Shown one piece after another: positions 55,418 to 63,233 of a stretch of DNA of 64,000 bases. Every line of letters begins with the position of its first letter. The stretch's first letter is position 1. The notes under the pieces are model-generated. The model was given only the letters and a program-made list of their open reading frames with translations. It was not told the origin of the DNA and did no database searches. Both the position numbers and the translations under genes were made by a program. The DNA is taken from assembly GCF_040111675.1 (NCBI RefSeq), contig NZ_CP157794.1:4051501-4115500 (forward strand), in the 5' to 3' direction. Source of the stretch: Salinarimonas sp. (GTDB taxonomy: Bacteria; Pseudomonadota; Alphaproteobacteria; Rhizobiales; Beijerinckiaceae).

Positions 55418-57721
55418 TCACCCCCCGGGCTGCGCCTGGGCCTGGCCCGGCCTCTGGGACAGGAACCCGATCGGCTGCCGGCGCGGGCCTTCCTGCTTGA
55501 GGGTCGCGAGCATCTCCTCGTATTCGCGCTCCATCTCCGGCGTCACCGAGGCGCGGGCTTCCGTCATCGCCTTCTGGAAATGGCGGTCGGCGACGTGGTC
55601 GTTCTCCATCGATTCGCGCACGGCGAGGAGGCCGGCGCGGCGCACCACGTCCTCGAGATCGGCGCCCGTGTAGCGCTCGAGGCGCTCGGCGTAGGCGTCG
55701 AGATCGACGTCGTCCGCGAGCGGCATGTCCTTGGTGTGGATGCCGAGGATATGCCGCCGCCCCTCGGCGTCGGGCACGGGGACGTAGATCAGCTCGTCGA
55801 AGCGGCCCGGGCGCAGCAGCGCCGGGTCGACCAGGTTCGGCCGGTTGGTCGCGCCGATGACGACGACGCCCTGCATCTCCTCGAGCCCGTCCATCTCGGA
55901 GAGGATCGTGTTGACCACCCGCTCGGTGACGGCGGGCTCGCCCATGCCGCCGCCGCGGGAGGGCGCGAGGCTGTCGATCTCGTCGATGAAGATCACGGTG
56001 GGCGCCACCTGGCGGGCGCGCTGGAACAGGCGCGCGACCTGCTGCTCGCTCTCGCCGTACCACTTCGAGAGCAGGTCGGAGGACTTGGTCGAGACGAAGT
56101 TCGCCTCCGCCTCGCGGGCCACCGCCTTGGCGAGCAGCGTCTTGCCGGTGCCCGGCGGGCCGAACAGCAGGAAGCCCTTGGCCGGGCGGATGCCGAACTT
56201 GCGGAACACCTCCGGCTTCTTGAGGGGCAATTCGATCCCCTCCTGCATGCGCTCGCGGGTCTCGGCGAGGCCGCCGATGTCGTCCCAGCCGACGTTCGGC
56301 ACCTGGATCATGATCTCGCGCAGGGCCGAGGGCTGGACGCGCTTGAGGGCGTTCTCGAAGTCGCGGCGCTCGACCTTGAGCTCCTCGACGACCTTGGGCG
56401 GAATGCCCTCCTTCAGGTTGATCGAGGGCAGGATGCGGCGCACCGAATCCATCGCCGCCTCGCGGGCGAGCGCCGAGAGGTCGGCGCCGACGAAGCCGTA
56501 GGTGACGCGCGCGAGCTCGTCGAGATCGACGTCCTCGTCGAGCGGCATGCCGCGGGTGTGGATGGCGAGGACCTCGCGCCGGCCGGTCTGGTCCGGCACG
56601 CCGATGACGATCTCGCGGTCGAAGCGCCCGGGCCGGCGCAGGGCCTCGTCGATGGAATCGACCCGGTTCGTCGCGCCGATGACGATGATGTTCTGGCGCG
56701 GCTCGAGCCCGTCCATCAGGGTGAGCAGCTGGGCGACGATGCGGCGCTCGACCTCGCCCGTGACCTGCTCGCGCTTGGGCGCGATCGAGTCGATCTCGTC
56801 CATGAAGACGATGGAGGGCGCGTTGGCCTTCGCCTCCTCGAACACCTCGCGCAGGCGCTGCTCCGATTCGCCGTAATGCTTGCCCATGATCTCCGGGCCG
56901 GCGATGTGGAAGAAGGCCGCCTCCGCCTCGTTGGCGACGGCGCGGGCGAGCAGGGTCTTGCCGGTGCCGGGGGGGCCGTGCAGCAGCACGCCCTTGGGCG
57001 GATCGATGCCCAGGCGCTGGAACAGCTCGGGATGGCGCAGCGGCAATTCGACCATCTCGCGGATCTGCTCCGTCGTGTCGCCGAGCCCGCCGATGTCGTC
57101 GTAGGTGACGTCGGCGCGCCGCGCCTCCTTGGGCTCCTCGAACTGGGGACGCAGCTCGACCTCGGTCTCGGGCGTCATCTGCACGATGCCGCGCGGGACG
57201 GTGGAGACGACGACGAGCCGGATCTCCTGGAGGCCGTAGGCGGGCAGGTTGAACAGCCCGCGCATCTCCTCGGGCAGGCGCCCGTCGTGCGGCGACATGC
57301 GCGAATGGACCGAGGTCGAGATCACGTCGCCGGCGATGAAGGGGCGGCGCAGGAAGGTGCGACGCAGGGCCTCGCCCGAGCCCTGCAGGCGCAGGTTCTT
57401 CTGCGCGGGGGCGAGGACGATGCGCTGGGCCGCGCGCACCTGCGCCGGCTTGAGCTCGACGTAGTCCCCCGAGCCCGCCCCGGCGTTTCCGCGCTGGAGC
57501 CCGTCGAGACGCACGAGCCGCAGACCCTCGTCCTCCGGATAGGGCGGCATCGCCACGGCGGCGGTGTGCCGGCGGCCGACGATCTCGACCGGCTCGCCCT
57601 CGCGCACGCCGATCTCCTGGAGCGCCTCGCGGCTGATGCGGGCGATGCCGCGCCCGGCGTCCTCCATGCGCGCGTTCGCCACCTGCAGGCGCAGGCCGCC
57701 GTCCTCCTCGTGATCCGCCAT
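55418..57721 (-). CDS. CDC48/VCP-type AAA ATPase
   Basis: A 767-aa protein with a CDC48 N-domain (residues about 9-200: LRLQVANARMEDAGRGIARIS, then the second subdomain FIAGDVISTSVHSR) and two AAA modules. Each has Walker A GPPGTGKT (about residues 245 and 520), a Walker B ending in DEIDS (MDEIDSIAPKRE; IDEIDSLAPSRG), and sensor/arginine-finger segments (NRVDSIDEALRRPGRFD; NRPNLVDPALLRPGRFDE). The C-terminus is Gln/Gly/Pro-rich. It would unfold or extract proteins as a hexamer. This family is standard in archaea and eukaryotes but patchy in proteobacteria. Confidence 0.95.
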   Translation of the reverse strand: MADHEEDGGLRLQVANARMEDAGRGIARISREALQEIGVREGEPVEIVGRRHTAAVAMPPYPEDEGLRLVRLDGLQRGNAGAGSGDYVELKPAQVRAAQRIVLAPAQKNLRLQGSGEALRRTFLRRPFIAGDVISTSVHSRMSPHDGRLPEEMRGLFNLPAYGLQEIRLVVVSTVPRGIVQMTPETEVELRPQFEEPKEARRADVTYDDIGGLGDTTEQIREMVELPLRHPELFQRLGIDPPKGVLLHGPPGTGKTLLARAVANEAEAAFFHIAGPEIMGKHYGESEQRLREVFEEAKANAPSIVFMDEIDSIAPKREQVTGEVERRIVAQLLTLMDGLEPRQNIIVIGATNRVDSIDEALRRPGRFDREIVIGVPDQTGRREVLAIHTRGMPLDEDVDLDELARVTYGFVGADLSALAREAAMDSVRRILPSINLKEGIPPKVVEELKVERRDFENALKRVQPSALREIMIQVPNVGWDDIGGLAETRERMQEGIELPLKKPEVFRKFGIRPAKGFLLFGPPGTGKTLLAKAVAREAEANFVSTKSSDLLSKWYGESEQQVARLFQRARQVAPTVIFIDEIDSLAPSRGGGMGEPAVTERVVNTILSEMDGLEEMQGVVVIGATNRPNLVDPALLRPGRFDELIYVPVPDAEGRRHILGIHTKDMPLADDVDLDAYAERLERYTGADLEDVVRRAGLLAVRESMENDHVADRHFQKAMTEARASVTPEMEREYEEMLATLKQEGPRRQPIGFLSQRPGQAQAQPGG

Positions 57722-57839
57722 GACGTCCCCTTCCGCGTCGTCTCGGGTGTCTCGCCCGAAGAACGACCGCCCGGGGGCCGGCGTTCCGAGCCGGCGGAGA
57801 TCGCCCGATCCGCCGCGGGGCGGGCGGCGCGGCCGGTCC

Positions 57840-58283
57840 TCACCCGAAGCGGGCGCCCACCCGCATCAGGTCCCGCGTCAGGCTCTCGAGCTCCGCGGCG
57901 AGGATGGCGTGCATGCCGGCGGCGGCCTGGGGATATTCCTCCAGCACGCGGCGCATCAGCGGCTGGGTGAGGCGGACGACGCTGGACGGCTCGCGGGCGG
58001 TGGCGCTCGCCGGGCGGCGGATCTCGGCGAAGAGGGCGGCCGCGCCGATCAGGTCGCCGGCGCGCGCCACCGTCACCGGCTTGCCGCCCTCGACGTCGAG
58101 CCCGATCTCGCCCTCGGCGACCACGAAGCCGCAATCCGCCCGATCCCCCTTGCGGAACAGGGCCTCGCCCTGGCGCAGCCGGCGCTTGTCGGCGGCGAAG
58201 GCGAGCAGGCGCAGGCCGTCGCGATCGATCAGGCCGATCAAGGGGGCGCGCGAGAGCAGCGCGATATCGTCGTCGAGGGACAT
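57840..58283 (-). CDS. Cyclic-nucleotide-binding domain protein
   Basis: A 147-aa protein consisting of one CNB domain (LRQGEALFRKGDRADCGFVVAEGEIGL; VARAGDLIGAAALFAEIRRPASATAREPSSVVRL in parts) and a C-terminal helix. There is no DNA-binding domain, unlike Crp. The phosphate-binding cassette (GAAALFAEIRRPASATA) keeps an Arg-Pro-Ala pattern, so nucleotide binding is possible. The gene is 22 bp after the response regulator on the same strand and is probably co-transcribed. Confidence 0.87.
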   Translation of the reverse strand: MSLDDDIALLSRAPLIGLIDRDGLRLLAFAADKRRLRQGEALFRKGDRADCGFVVAEGEIGLDVEGGKPVTVARAGDLIGAAALFAEIRRPASATAREPSSVVRLTQPLMRRVLEEYPQAAAGMHAILAAELESLTRDLMRVGARFG

Positions 58284-58305
58284 CGCGCCTCGGGCGTGAG
58301 CGGGA

Positions 58306-58992
58306 TCAGGGCAGGAGCTTGTAGCCGCCGCCCTCGGTGACGAGGAAGCGCGCCGCGGACGGGTTCGGCTCGATCTTCTGGCGCAGGCGGTAGATGTGCG
58401 TCTCGAGGGTGTGGGTGGTCACGTTCGAATTGTAGCCCCACACCTCGGCGAGCAGCGTGTCGCGGGAGACCACCTTCTGGCCGGCGCGGAAGAGGAAGCG
58501 CAGGATCGCCGTCTCCTTCTCGGTGAGCTTGAGCTTCGAGCCCTTCTCGGAGACGAGCAGCTTGGCGCCGGGGCGGAAGGAATAGGGCCCGATCTGGAAG
58601 ATCGCGTCCTCGGAGGCCGCGTATTGCCGCAGCTGCGCGCGGATGCGCGCCAGCAGTACCGCGAACTTGAAGGGCTTGACCACGTAGTCGTTGGCGCCCG
58701 CCTCGAGGCCGAGCACGGTGTCGGCGTCCGAGCCCTGGCCGGTGAGCATGATGACGGGCGAGCGGAAGCCGTGCTTGCGCATCAGCTTCACCGCCTCGCG
58801 GCCGTCCATGTCGGGCAGGCCGACATCCATGATGACGAGATCGATGCGGTCCGCCTGGACGGCCTTCATCGCCTCGCCGGCCGTCTCGGCGGTGGAGACG
58901 ACGAACTCGTCGTAGAGCGCGAGCTGCTCGGCGAGCGTATCGCGCAGATCCTGGTCGTCGTCGACCACGAGCAGCCGGTTGGCGTTCGACAT
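58306..58992 (-). CDS. OmpR/PhoB-family response regulator
   Basis: A 228-aa two-domain regulator. The receiver has DDD at 11-13, the phosphoacceptor Asp56 in LVIMDVGLPDMDG, the Thr switch in VIMLTGQG and the conserved Lys in VVKPFKF. The winged helix follows (LTEKETAILRFLFRAGQKVVSRDTLLAEVWG; THTLETHIYRLRQKIEP). GAGGAA is 7 nt before the ATG. No histidine kinase is in the window, so it is an orphan here. A strong inverted repeat lies in its leader. Confidence 0.94.
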   Translation of the reverse strand: MSNANRLLVVDDDQDLRDTLAEQLALYDEFVVSTAETAGEAMKAVQADRIDLVIMDVGLPDMDGREAVKLMRKHGFRSPVIMLTGQGSDADTVLGLEAGANDYVVKPFKFAVLLARIRAQLRQYAASEDAIFQIGPYSFRPGAKLLVSEKGSKLKLTEKETAILRFLFRAGQKVVSRDTLLAEVWGYNSNVTTHTLETHIYRLRQKIEPNPSAARFLVTEGGGYKLLP

Positions 58993-59012
58993 GGGAGCGT
59001 TCCTCGACCAAG

Positions 59013-59033
59013 GAGCCTTGTCGTGCAAGGCTC
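59013..59033 (-). promoter_or_regulatory. Inverted repeat in the response-regulator leader
   Basis: GAGCCTTG-TCGTG-CAAGGCTC is a perfect 8-bp inverted repeat 20 bp before the response-regulator ATG. On the minus strand, TTGTTG and TAGTCT 16 bp apart just upstream could be its promoter, placing the repeat in the 5' untranslated RNA. It could be a protein-binding site or an RNA hairpin. Confidence 0.5.
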
Positions 59034-59118
59034 TAGACTATTCGCCCGCTTCTTGACAACAAGTCGCCACGGGTCTCTCCGGGACCTTTCCCCCAGGCAA
59101 TTCGGAAGCGACGGGGCC

Positions 59119-59655
59119 GTGACGACCGATTCTACGCTCTCGCGCCTCGTGGTGAGGCGACGGCCCGGCGATCCCGCCCGCGGCTGGCTCGCCGCGGGCG
59201 GGCTCGTCCTGCCCTGCGCGCTCGGCCGCTCGGGCGTGACGCGCGACAAGCGCGAGGGCGACGGCGCGACGCCGGCGGGGCGCTTCGCGCCGCTCCAGGC
59301 GTTCTTCCGGGCGGATGCCGGCCCGCGGCCGCGCACGACCCTGCCGCTGCGGGCGATTCGCCCGTCCGACGGCTGGTGCGACGCCGCGCGCGACCGCAAC
59401 TACAATCGGCCGGTCGCCCTGCCCTATCCGGCGAGCGCGGAGCGGATGATGCGCGAGGACGGGCTCTACGATCTCGTCGTCGACCTCTCCGCCAACCGCC
59501 GGCCGATCCTGAAGGGCCGCGGCAGCGCCATCTTCCTGCACGTCGCCCGGACGGGGGTCCAGCCCACCGAGGGCTGCATCGCGCTGGAGAAGCGCGCGCT
59601 GGCGAAGCTCCTTGCGCGAATCGGGCCGCGCACGCGGATCGTGGTGGTCGGCTGA
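59119..59655 (+). CDS. L,D-transpeptidase (YkuD domain), GTG start
   Basis: A 178-aa YkuD-domain protein. The active-site segment AIFLHVARTGVQPTEGCIAL holds the His and the catalytic Cys (GCIAL), and GVTRDKREGDGATPAGRFAP is the typical beginning of this subgroup. No clear signal peptide follows the GTG at 59119 (upstream is a divergent promoter region), so a missing N-terminal segment or alternative export is possible. Family members cross-link peptidoglycan or attach proteins to it; some cytoplasmic-looking members are uncharacterised. Confidence 0.85.
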   Translation: MTTDSTLSRLVVRRRPGDPARGWLAAGGLVLPCALGRSGVTRDKREGDGATPAGRFAPLQAFFRADAGPRPRTTLPLRAIRPSDGWCDAARDRNYNRPVALPYPASAERMMREDGLYDLVVDLSANRRPILKGRGSAIFLHVARTGVQPTEGCIALEKRALAKLLARIGPRTRIVVVG

Positions 59656-59680
59656 TCCGCGCGCGCGATCGCGTTTCCGG

Positions 59681-60193
59681 TCAGTGCCCGTGGGGCGCCT
59701 CGCGCGAGCCCATCCGCCCGACCGCGAAGGTCACCGGAACCTCGCCGGCGCGCTCGAAGACGAGCGTGCCCTCGAAGCTCTCGCCCTCGGCGAGCGGGCG
59801 CTGGAGCCCCATGAACATGACGTGGTAGCCGCCGGGGGCGAGCGCGACCGTCTCGCCCGGCGGGATCTCGAGCCCGCCCTCGACCGGCGCCATCTTGGCG
59901 ACGCCGTCGACCATCTCCATGGAATGGACCTCGAAGCGCTCGGCGATCTCGGACGAGCCGCCGATCAGCCGGTCGGCCGTGTCGCCCTCGTTGCGGAGGG
60001 TGACGTAGCCGCCGGCGACCTTGGCGCCGCCGGGCGTGGCCCGCGACCAGGGCGTCTCGACGACGATGTCGCCGGCGCGGAAGGTCTCCGCCGCGGCCGG
60101 GGAGAGAACGGGGCCCGCCGCGAGGGCGAGGGCGAGAGCGGCCGCGCCGAGAAAGGGCGTGCGGAGGGCGGGCGTGCGAAACAGAAGATGCAT
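59681..60193 (-). CDS. PCu(A)C-type periplasmic copper chaperone
   Basis: A 170-aa secreted protein. A signal peptide (TPFLGAAALALALAAGPVLSPAAA) precedes a cupredoxin-like domain with the Cu(I) ligands of the His/Met motif: EVHSMEMVDGVAKMAPVEG and, about 21 residues on, YHVMFMGL. PCu(A)C proteins deliver copper to the CuA site of cytochrome oxidase. A His-containing tail (REAPHGH) ends the protein. It lies 43 bp after the small Cys-containing gene on the same strand. Confidence 0.92.
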   Translation of the reverse strand: MHLLFRTPALRTPFLGAAALALALAAGPVLSPAAAETFRAGDIVVETPWSRATPGGAKVAGGYVTLRNEGDTADRLIGGSSEIAERFEVHSMEMVDGVAKMAPVEGGLEIPPGETVALAPGGYHVMFMGLQRPLAEGESFEGTLVFERAGEVPVTFAVGRMGSREAPHGH

Positions 60194-60236
60194 GATGTGT
60201 GTCTCCGATGCGCGATCGGTGTCCGGGAAGAGCGGT

Positions 60237-60614
60237 TCAGGCGAGCGATCGGGAGACGGGCGGCGCGCGGGCGCCGAGGGAGACGCGCGCCGGCGCGGCG
60301 CGGGGCGCCTCGGCGAGCACGAAGGCGCGGGCGACGGGGGCGGCGTCGCGCGCGGGGAGCGACGCGGCGGGACCGGGCGGCAGCGCGGGCCCGGTCGGGC
60401 CGGCATGGACGCGGCAGGCGTGCCAGCACGGATCGCCCGGCGCGTGCGCCGGCATCTCGCCGTCGATCGCGCACCAGACGGTGGCGTTCGCGGGCGCGGA
60501 GAGCGCCAGCGCCCCGGCGACGCCGGAGAGGAGCCCGCCGAGCACGAGCCCGTAGAGCGCCAGGACGGCGATCGCCGTCCGCGCCAGGCCGGGAACTCGT
60601 GCGCGCGTCGTCAT
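60237..60614 (-). CDS. Small secreted or membrane protein with Cys pairs (DUF2946-like)
   Basis: A 125-aa protein with one N-terminal hydrophobic helix (TAIAVLALYGLVLGGLLSGVAGALAL), then WCAIDGEMPAHAPGDPCWHACRVHAG with three Cys and two His, and a low-complexity Ala/Pro/Arg tail. The size and Cys/His pattern resemble DUF2946-type proteins found near copper genes. Placement directly upstream of the copper chaperone supports a copper-related role; this is inference. Confidence 0.65.
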   Translation of the reverse strand: MTTRARVPGLARTAIAVLALYGLVLGGLLSGVAGALALSAPANATVWCAIDGEMPAHAPGDPCWHACRVHAGPTGPALPPGPAASLPARDAAPVARAFVLAEAPRAAPARVSLGARAPPVSRSLA

Positions 60615-60670
60615 GAGCGCTAGCTAGTCGCTTCCCGCGGCCGGCGCAATGCGGCGCGCGCGCCGCCGCC

Positions 60671-61288
60671 TCAGCGGGCGAGCTCCTTGAGGCCGAGCCG
60701 GATCAGCTGCGCCGTCGTCGGCTCCTCGCCGGCGCTCTTCAGGGCGGCGGCGACGGCGGCGGCGGCCTGGGACTGGCCGTAGCCGAGATTGACCAGCGCC
60801 GAGACCGCGTCCTGGGCCGGGCCCGGCTCGCCGCGGGCCTCGACCCCGCCGGAGAGGCCGGCCATCACCGGGTCGATCGGCGCGAAGGCGGGGGCCTTGT
60901 CCTTCATCTCGGCGATGATCCGCTGGGCGAGCTTCGGCCCCACCCCCGGCGCGCGGGCGACGGCGGCCTTGTCTCCGGACGCGATGGCGGTGGCGAGCTC
61001 CGCCGGCTCGAGCACGGAGAGGATCGCGAGCGCGACCCGCGCGCCGACGCCCTGCACCATCTGCAGCAGCCTGAACCATTCCCGCTCCGGGTCCGAGCGG
61101 AAGCCGTAGAGGCGGATCATGTCCTCACGCACCACGGTCTCGATGGACAGGACCGCCGCCTCGCCGACCGGCGGGAGGCGCTGGAGCGTGCGCGCCGAGC
61201 AATGGGCGACGTAGCCCACCCCGTGCACGTCGAGGATGACGAAGTCCTCGCCGTACGAGTCCACCACGCCCTTGAGCTTGCCGATCAT
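60671..61288 (-). CDS. ruvA: Holliday junction DNA helicase subunit RuvA
   Basis: A 205-aa protein with the OB domain ([26 protein letters not shown]), the two helix-hairpin-helix motifs ([41 protein letters not shown]) and the RuvB-contacting C-terminal domain ([24 protein letters not shown]). It binds four-way junctions with RuvB, which is not in the window. 6 bp after ruvC. Confidence 0.97.
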   Translation of the reverse strand: MIGKLKGVVDSYGEDFVILDVHGVGYVAHCSARTLQRLPPVGEAAVLSIETVVREDMIRLYGFRSDPEREWFRLLQMVQGVGARVALAILSVLEPAELATAIASGDKAAVARAPGVGPKLAQRIIAEMKDKAPAFAPIDPVMAGLSGGVEARGEPGPAQDAVSALVNLGYGQSQAAAAVAAALKSAGEEPTTAQLIRLGLKELAR

Positions 61289-61294
61289 CGCGCC

Positions 61295-61813
61295 TCACGC
61301 CCCCGCCAGAAGCGCGGCCTTCAACGACCGCGCGCCGCGATGATGCGCATGCGCGATGGCGATGGCGAGCGCGTCCGCGGCGTCGGCGCTCTTCGGGTCG
61401 GCCTTGGGCAGGAGCACGCGCACCATGGCGGTGACCTGCGCCTTCTCGGCGTGGCCGACGCCCACCACCGTCTTCTTCACCTGGTTCGCCCCGTATTCCG
61501 CCACCGGCAGGCCCGCCAACGCCGGGACCAGCAGCGCCATGGCGCGGGCGTGGCCGAGCTTGAGCGTCGCCTGCGCGTCCTTGTTGACGAAGGTCTCCTC
61601 CACGGAGACCTCGTCCGGCGCCCACGCGCGCACCACCTCGGTCAGCCCGTCGTGCAGCTGCCTCAGGCGCAGCGCGAGGTCGAGGTCGCCGTCGGACTGG
61701 ACGAGGCCCGAGGCGATGTAGGACAGCTTCGTCCCGTGCGCGGCGATCAGGCCCCAGCCCGTCTTGCGCAGGCCGGGGTCGATGCCGAGGATGCGGATGG
61801 GGGTCGTGCTCAC
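61295..61813 (-). CDS. ruvC: Holliday junction resolvase RuvC, GTG start
   Basis: A 172-aa endonuclease resolving four-way junctions. The acidic site is visible: Asp in [14 protein letters not shown], Glu in [19 protein letters not shown] and the Asp pair in [17 protein letters not shown]. The start is a GTG ([14 protein letters not shown]). It is first in the ruvC-ruvA pair and diverges from the TauE/SafE gene. Confidence 0.97.
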   Translation of the reverse strand: MSTTPIRILGIDPGLRKTGWGLIAAHGTKLSYIASGLVQSDGDLDLALRLRQLHDGLTEVVRAWAPDEVSVEETFVNKDAQATLKLGHARAMALLVPALAGLPVAEYGANQVKKTVVGVGHAEKAQVTAMVRVLLPKADPKSADAADALAIAIAHAHHRGARSLKAALLAGA

Positions 61814-61866
61814 GGGGTCCGATTCGCTGCCGGCGCGGGAACGTCGCGCGAACGAAGGAGTCGCCC

Positions 61867-62643
61867 GTGATCGAGGCCGCTGTCAACGCCCTCGTCGATG
61901 TCGAGCTCGGCTTCGCCCTGTGGTTCGCGGCCGGCGCGGCGCTCGTCGCCGGCCTCGCCCGCGGCTTCTCCGGCTTCGGCGCCGGGCTGATCTTCATGCC
62001 GCTGGCCGCCGCGACGCTCGGGCCGCAGGCGGCGGCGCCGATCCTGCTCCTGATCGACACGGTGCTGATCGCGCCCTACGTCCCCGCCGCCTGGCGGGCC
62101 TGCGACCGGCGGGCGGTCGGGTGGATGACGCTCGGCGCCTATGCGGGCGTGCCGCTCGGCGCGGCGGCGCTGACCGCCGTCGATCCGCTCCTGATGCGCT
62201 GGCTGCTGGTCGCGCTGATCCTGGCGCTGCTGGCGCTCCTCGTCTCGGGCTTCCGCTATCGCGGCCGGCCGAAGCCGCCGCTGACGCTCGGCGTCGGCGC
62301 GGTCTCCGGCGTCCTCTCCGGCGCGGCGCAGGTCGGCGGGCCGCCGGCCATCGCCTACTGGCTCGGCTCGGAGGCCCCGGCGAAGACGGTGCGGGCGAAC
62401 CTCGTCGTCTTCATCGTGCTCGCCGCGCTGGGGACGGCGGTCGCCTACGTGCTCGGCGGGCTTCTGACCGCGTCGGTCGTGGCGCGGGCCGTGGTGATCG
62501 GGCCGTTCTACGCCGCGGGCCTGTTTCTCGGCGCGCGCCTGTTCGGGCTCGCCAGCGAGACCGTGTTCCGGCGCATCTGCTACGGCCTGATCGCGCTCGC
62601 GGCCGTGGGCTCCGCGCCGGCGCTCGACGGCCTGCTGCGCTGA
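61867..62643 (+). CDS. TauE/SafE-family membrane permease, GTG start
   Basis: A 258-aa protein with about eight membrane helices. The two family repeats are seen as [20 protein letters not shown] and [26 protein letters not shown] precedes the GTG by 6 nt. Members export sulfite, sulfoacetate or other organosulfur anions or C2 acids; the substrate here is unknown. It converges on the MarR gene with only 6 bp between stops. Confidence 0.92.
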   Translation: MIEAAVNALVDVELGFALWFAAGAALVAGLARGFSGFGAGLIFMPLAAATLGPQAAAPILLLIDTVLIAPYVPAAWRACDRRAVGWMTLGAYAGVPLGAAALTAVDPLLMRWLLVALILALLALLVSGFRYRGRPKPPLTLGVGAVSGVLSGAAQVGGPPAIAYWLGSEAPAKTVRANLVVFIVLAALGTAVAYVLGGLLTASVVARAVVIGPFYAAGLFLGARLFGLASETVFRRICYGLIALAAVGSAPALDGLLR

Positions 62644-62649
62644 GCCCGC

Positions 62650-63219
62650 TCACAGGCTCGCGGCGGCGCGGGCGGCCTGGTCGTAGTGGCCCGAGAGCGC
62701 CCGCAGCATGGCGGCGAGCTCGGAGAGCCGCTCCTTGTCGACGCCCGTCGCGCCGACGGGCTGGAGCAGCAGCGCCTCGCGGATCTCGCGATAGCGCAGG
62801 CACACGGCGCGGCCCTTCTCGGTGATGAGGATGGTCTTCTCCTTGCCGGCCTTGCCCGAGGCCACGAGGCCCGCGGCCTCGAGCTTCTTCACGCCGTAGG
62901 AGACGAGGTGCGTCTCCTCGACCGAGAGCACGAGGCAGATGTCGGCGAGCCGCTTCGGGCGGCCGCGATGATTGACCGTATGCAGGATCAGGACGTCGAG
63001 GGGCGAGAGATCCGGCACGCCCGCCGCCGCGATGCAGCGGATCATCCAGCGATGGAAGGCGTGGCTCGCCAGGATGAGGCCGAACTCGAATTCCGACAGG
63101 GAGGGCATGCCGCCCTCCGCCAGATGGGCCGAGGACACGATCGGCCCCACGCCTCTGCGGGGCGGCTCCGCGACCGCCTCGTCCGCCGGGGCCGTATCGT
63201 CGTCGGTCGGTCGCGTCAT
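62650..63219 (-). CDS. MarR-family winged-helix regulator
   Basis: A 189-aa regulator. An acidic, disordered-looking N-terminus (TRPTDDDTAPADEAVAEPP) precedes the MarR fold: SEFEFGLILASHAFHRWMIRC, LSPLDVLILHTVNHRGRPKRLADI, SVEETHLVSYGVKKLEAAGLV and EKTILITEKGRAVCLRYREI. It begins 14 bp after the TRAP permease stop, so it probably belongs to the same operon and may regulate it. Related MarR proteins control aromatic or carboxylate uptake. Confidence 0.87.
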   Translation of the reverse strand: MTRPTDDDTAPADEAVAEPPRRGVGPIVSSAHLAEGGMPSLSEFEFGLILASHAFHRWMIRCIAAAGVPDLSPLDVLILHTVNHRGRPKRLADICLVLSVEETHLVSYGVKKLEAAGLVASGKAGKEKTILITEKGRAVCLRYREIREALLLQPVGATGVDKERLSELAAMLRALSGHYDQAARAAASL

Positions 63220-63233
63220 GATCGCTCCGCGTT

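Noticed and set aside
55337-57970. Open frame of about 877 codons opposite the CDC48-type gene
   Set aside because: It is a mirror of a highly conserved ATPase, with only charged low-complexity sequence.
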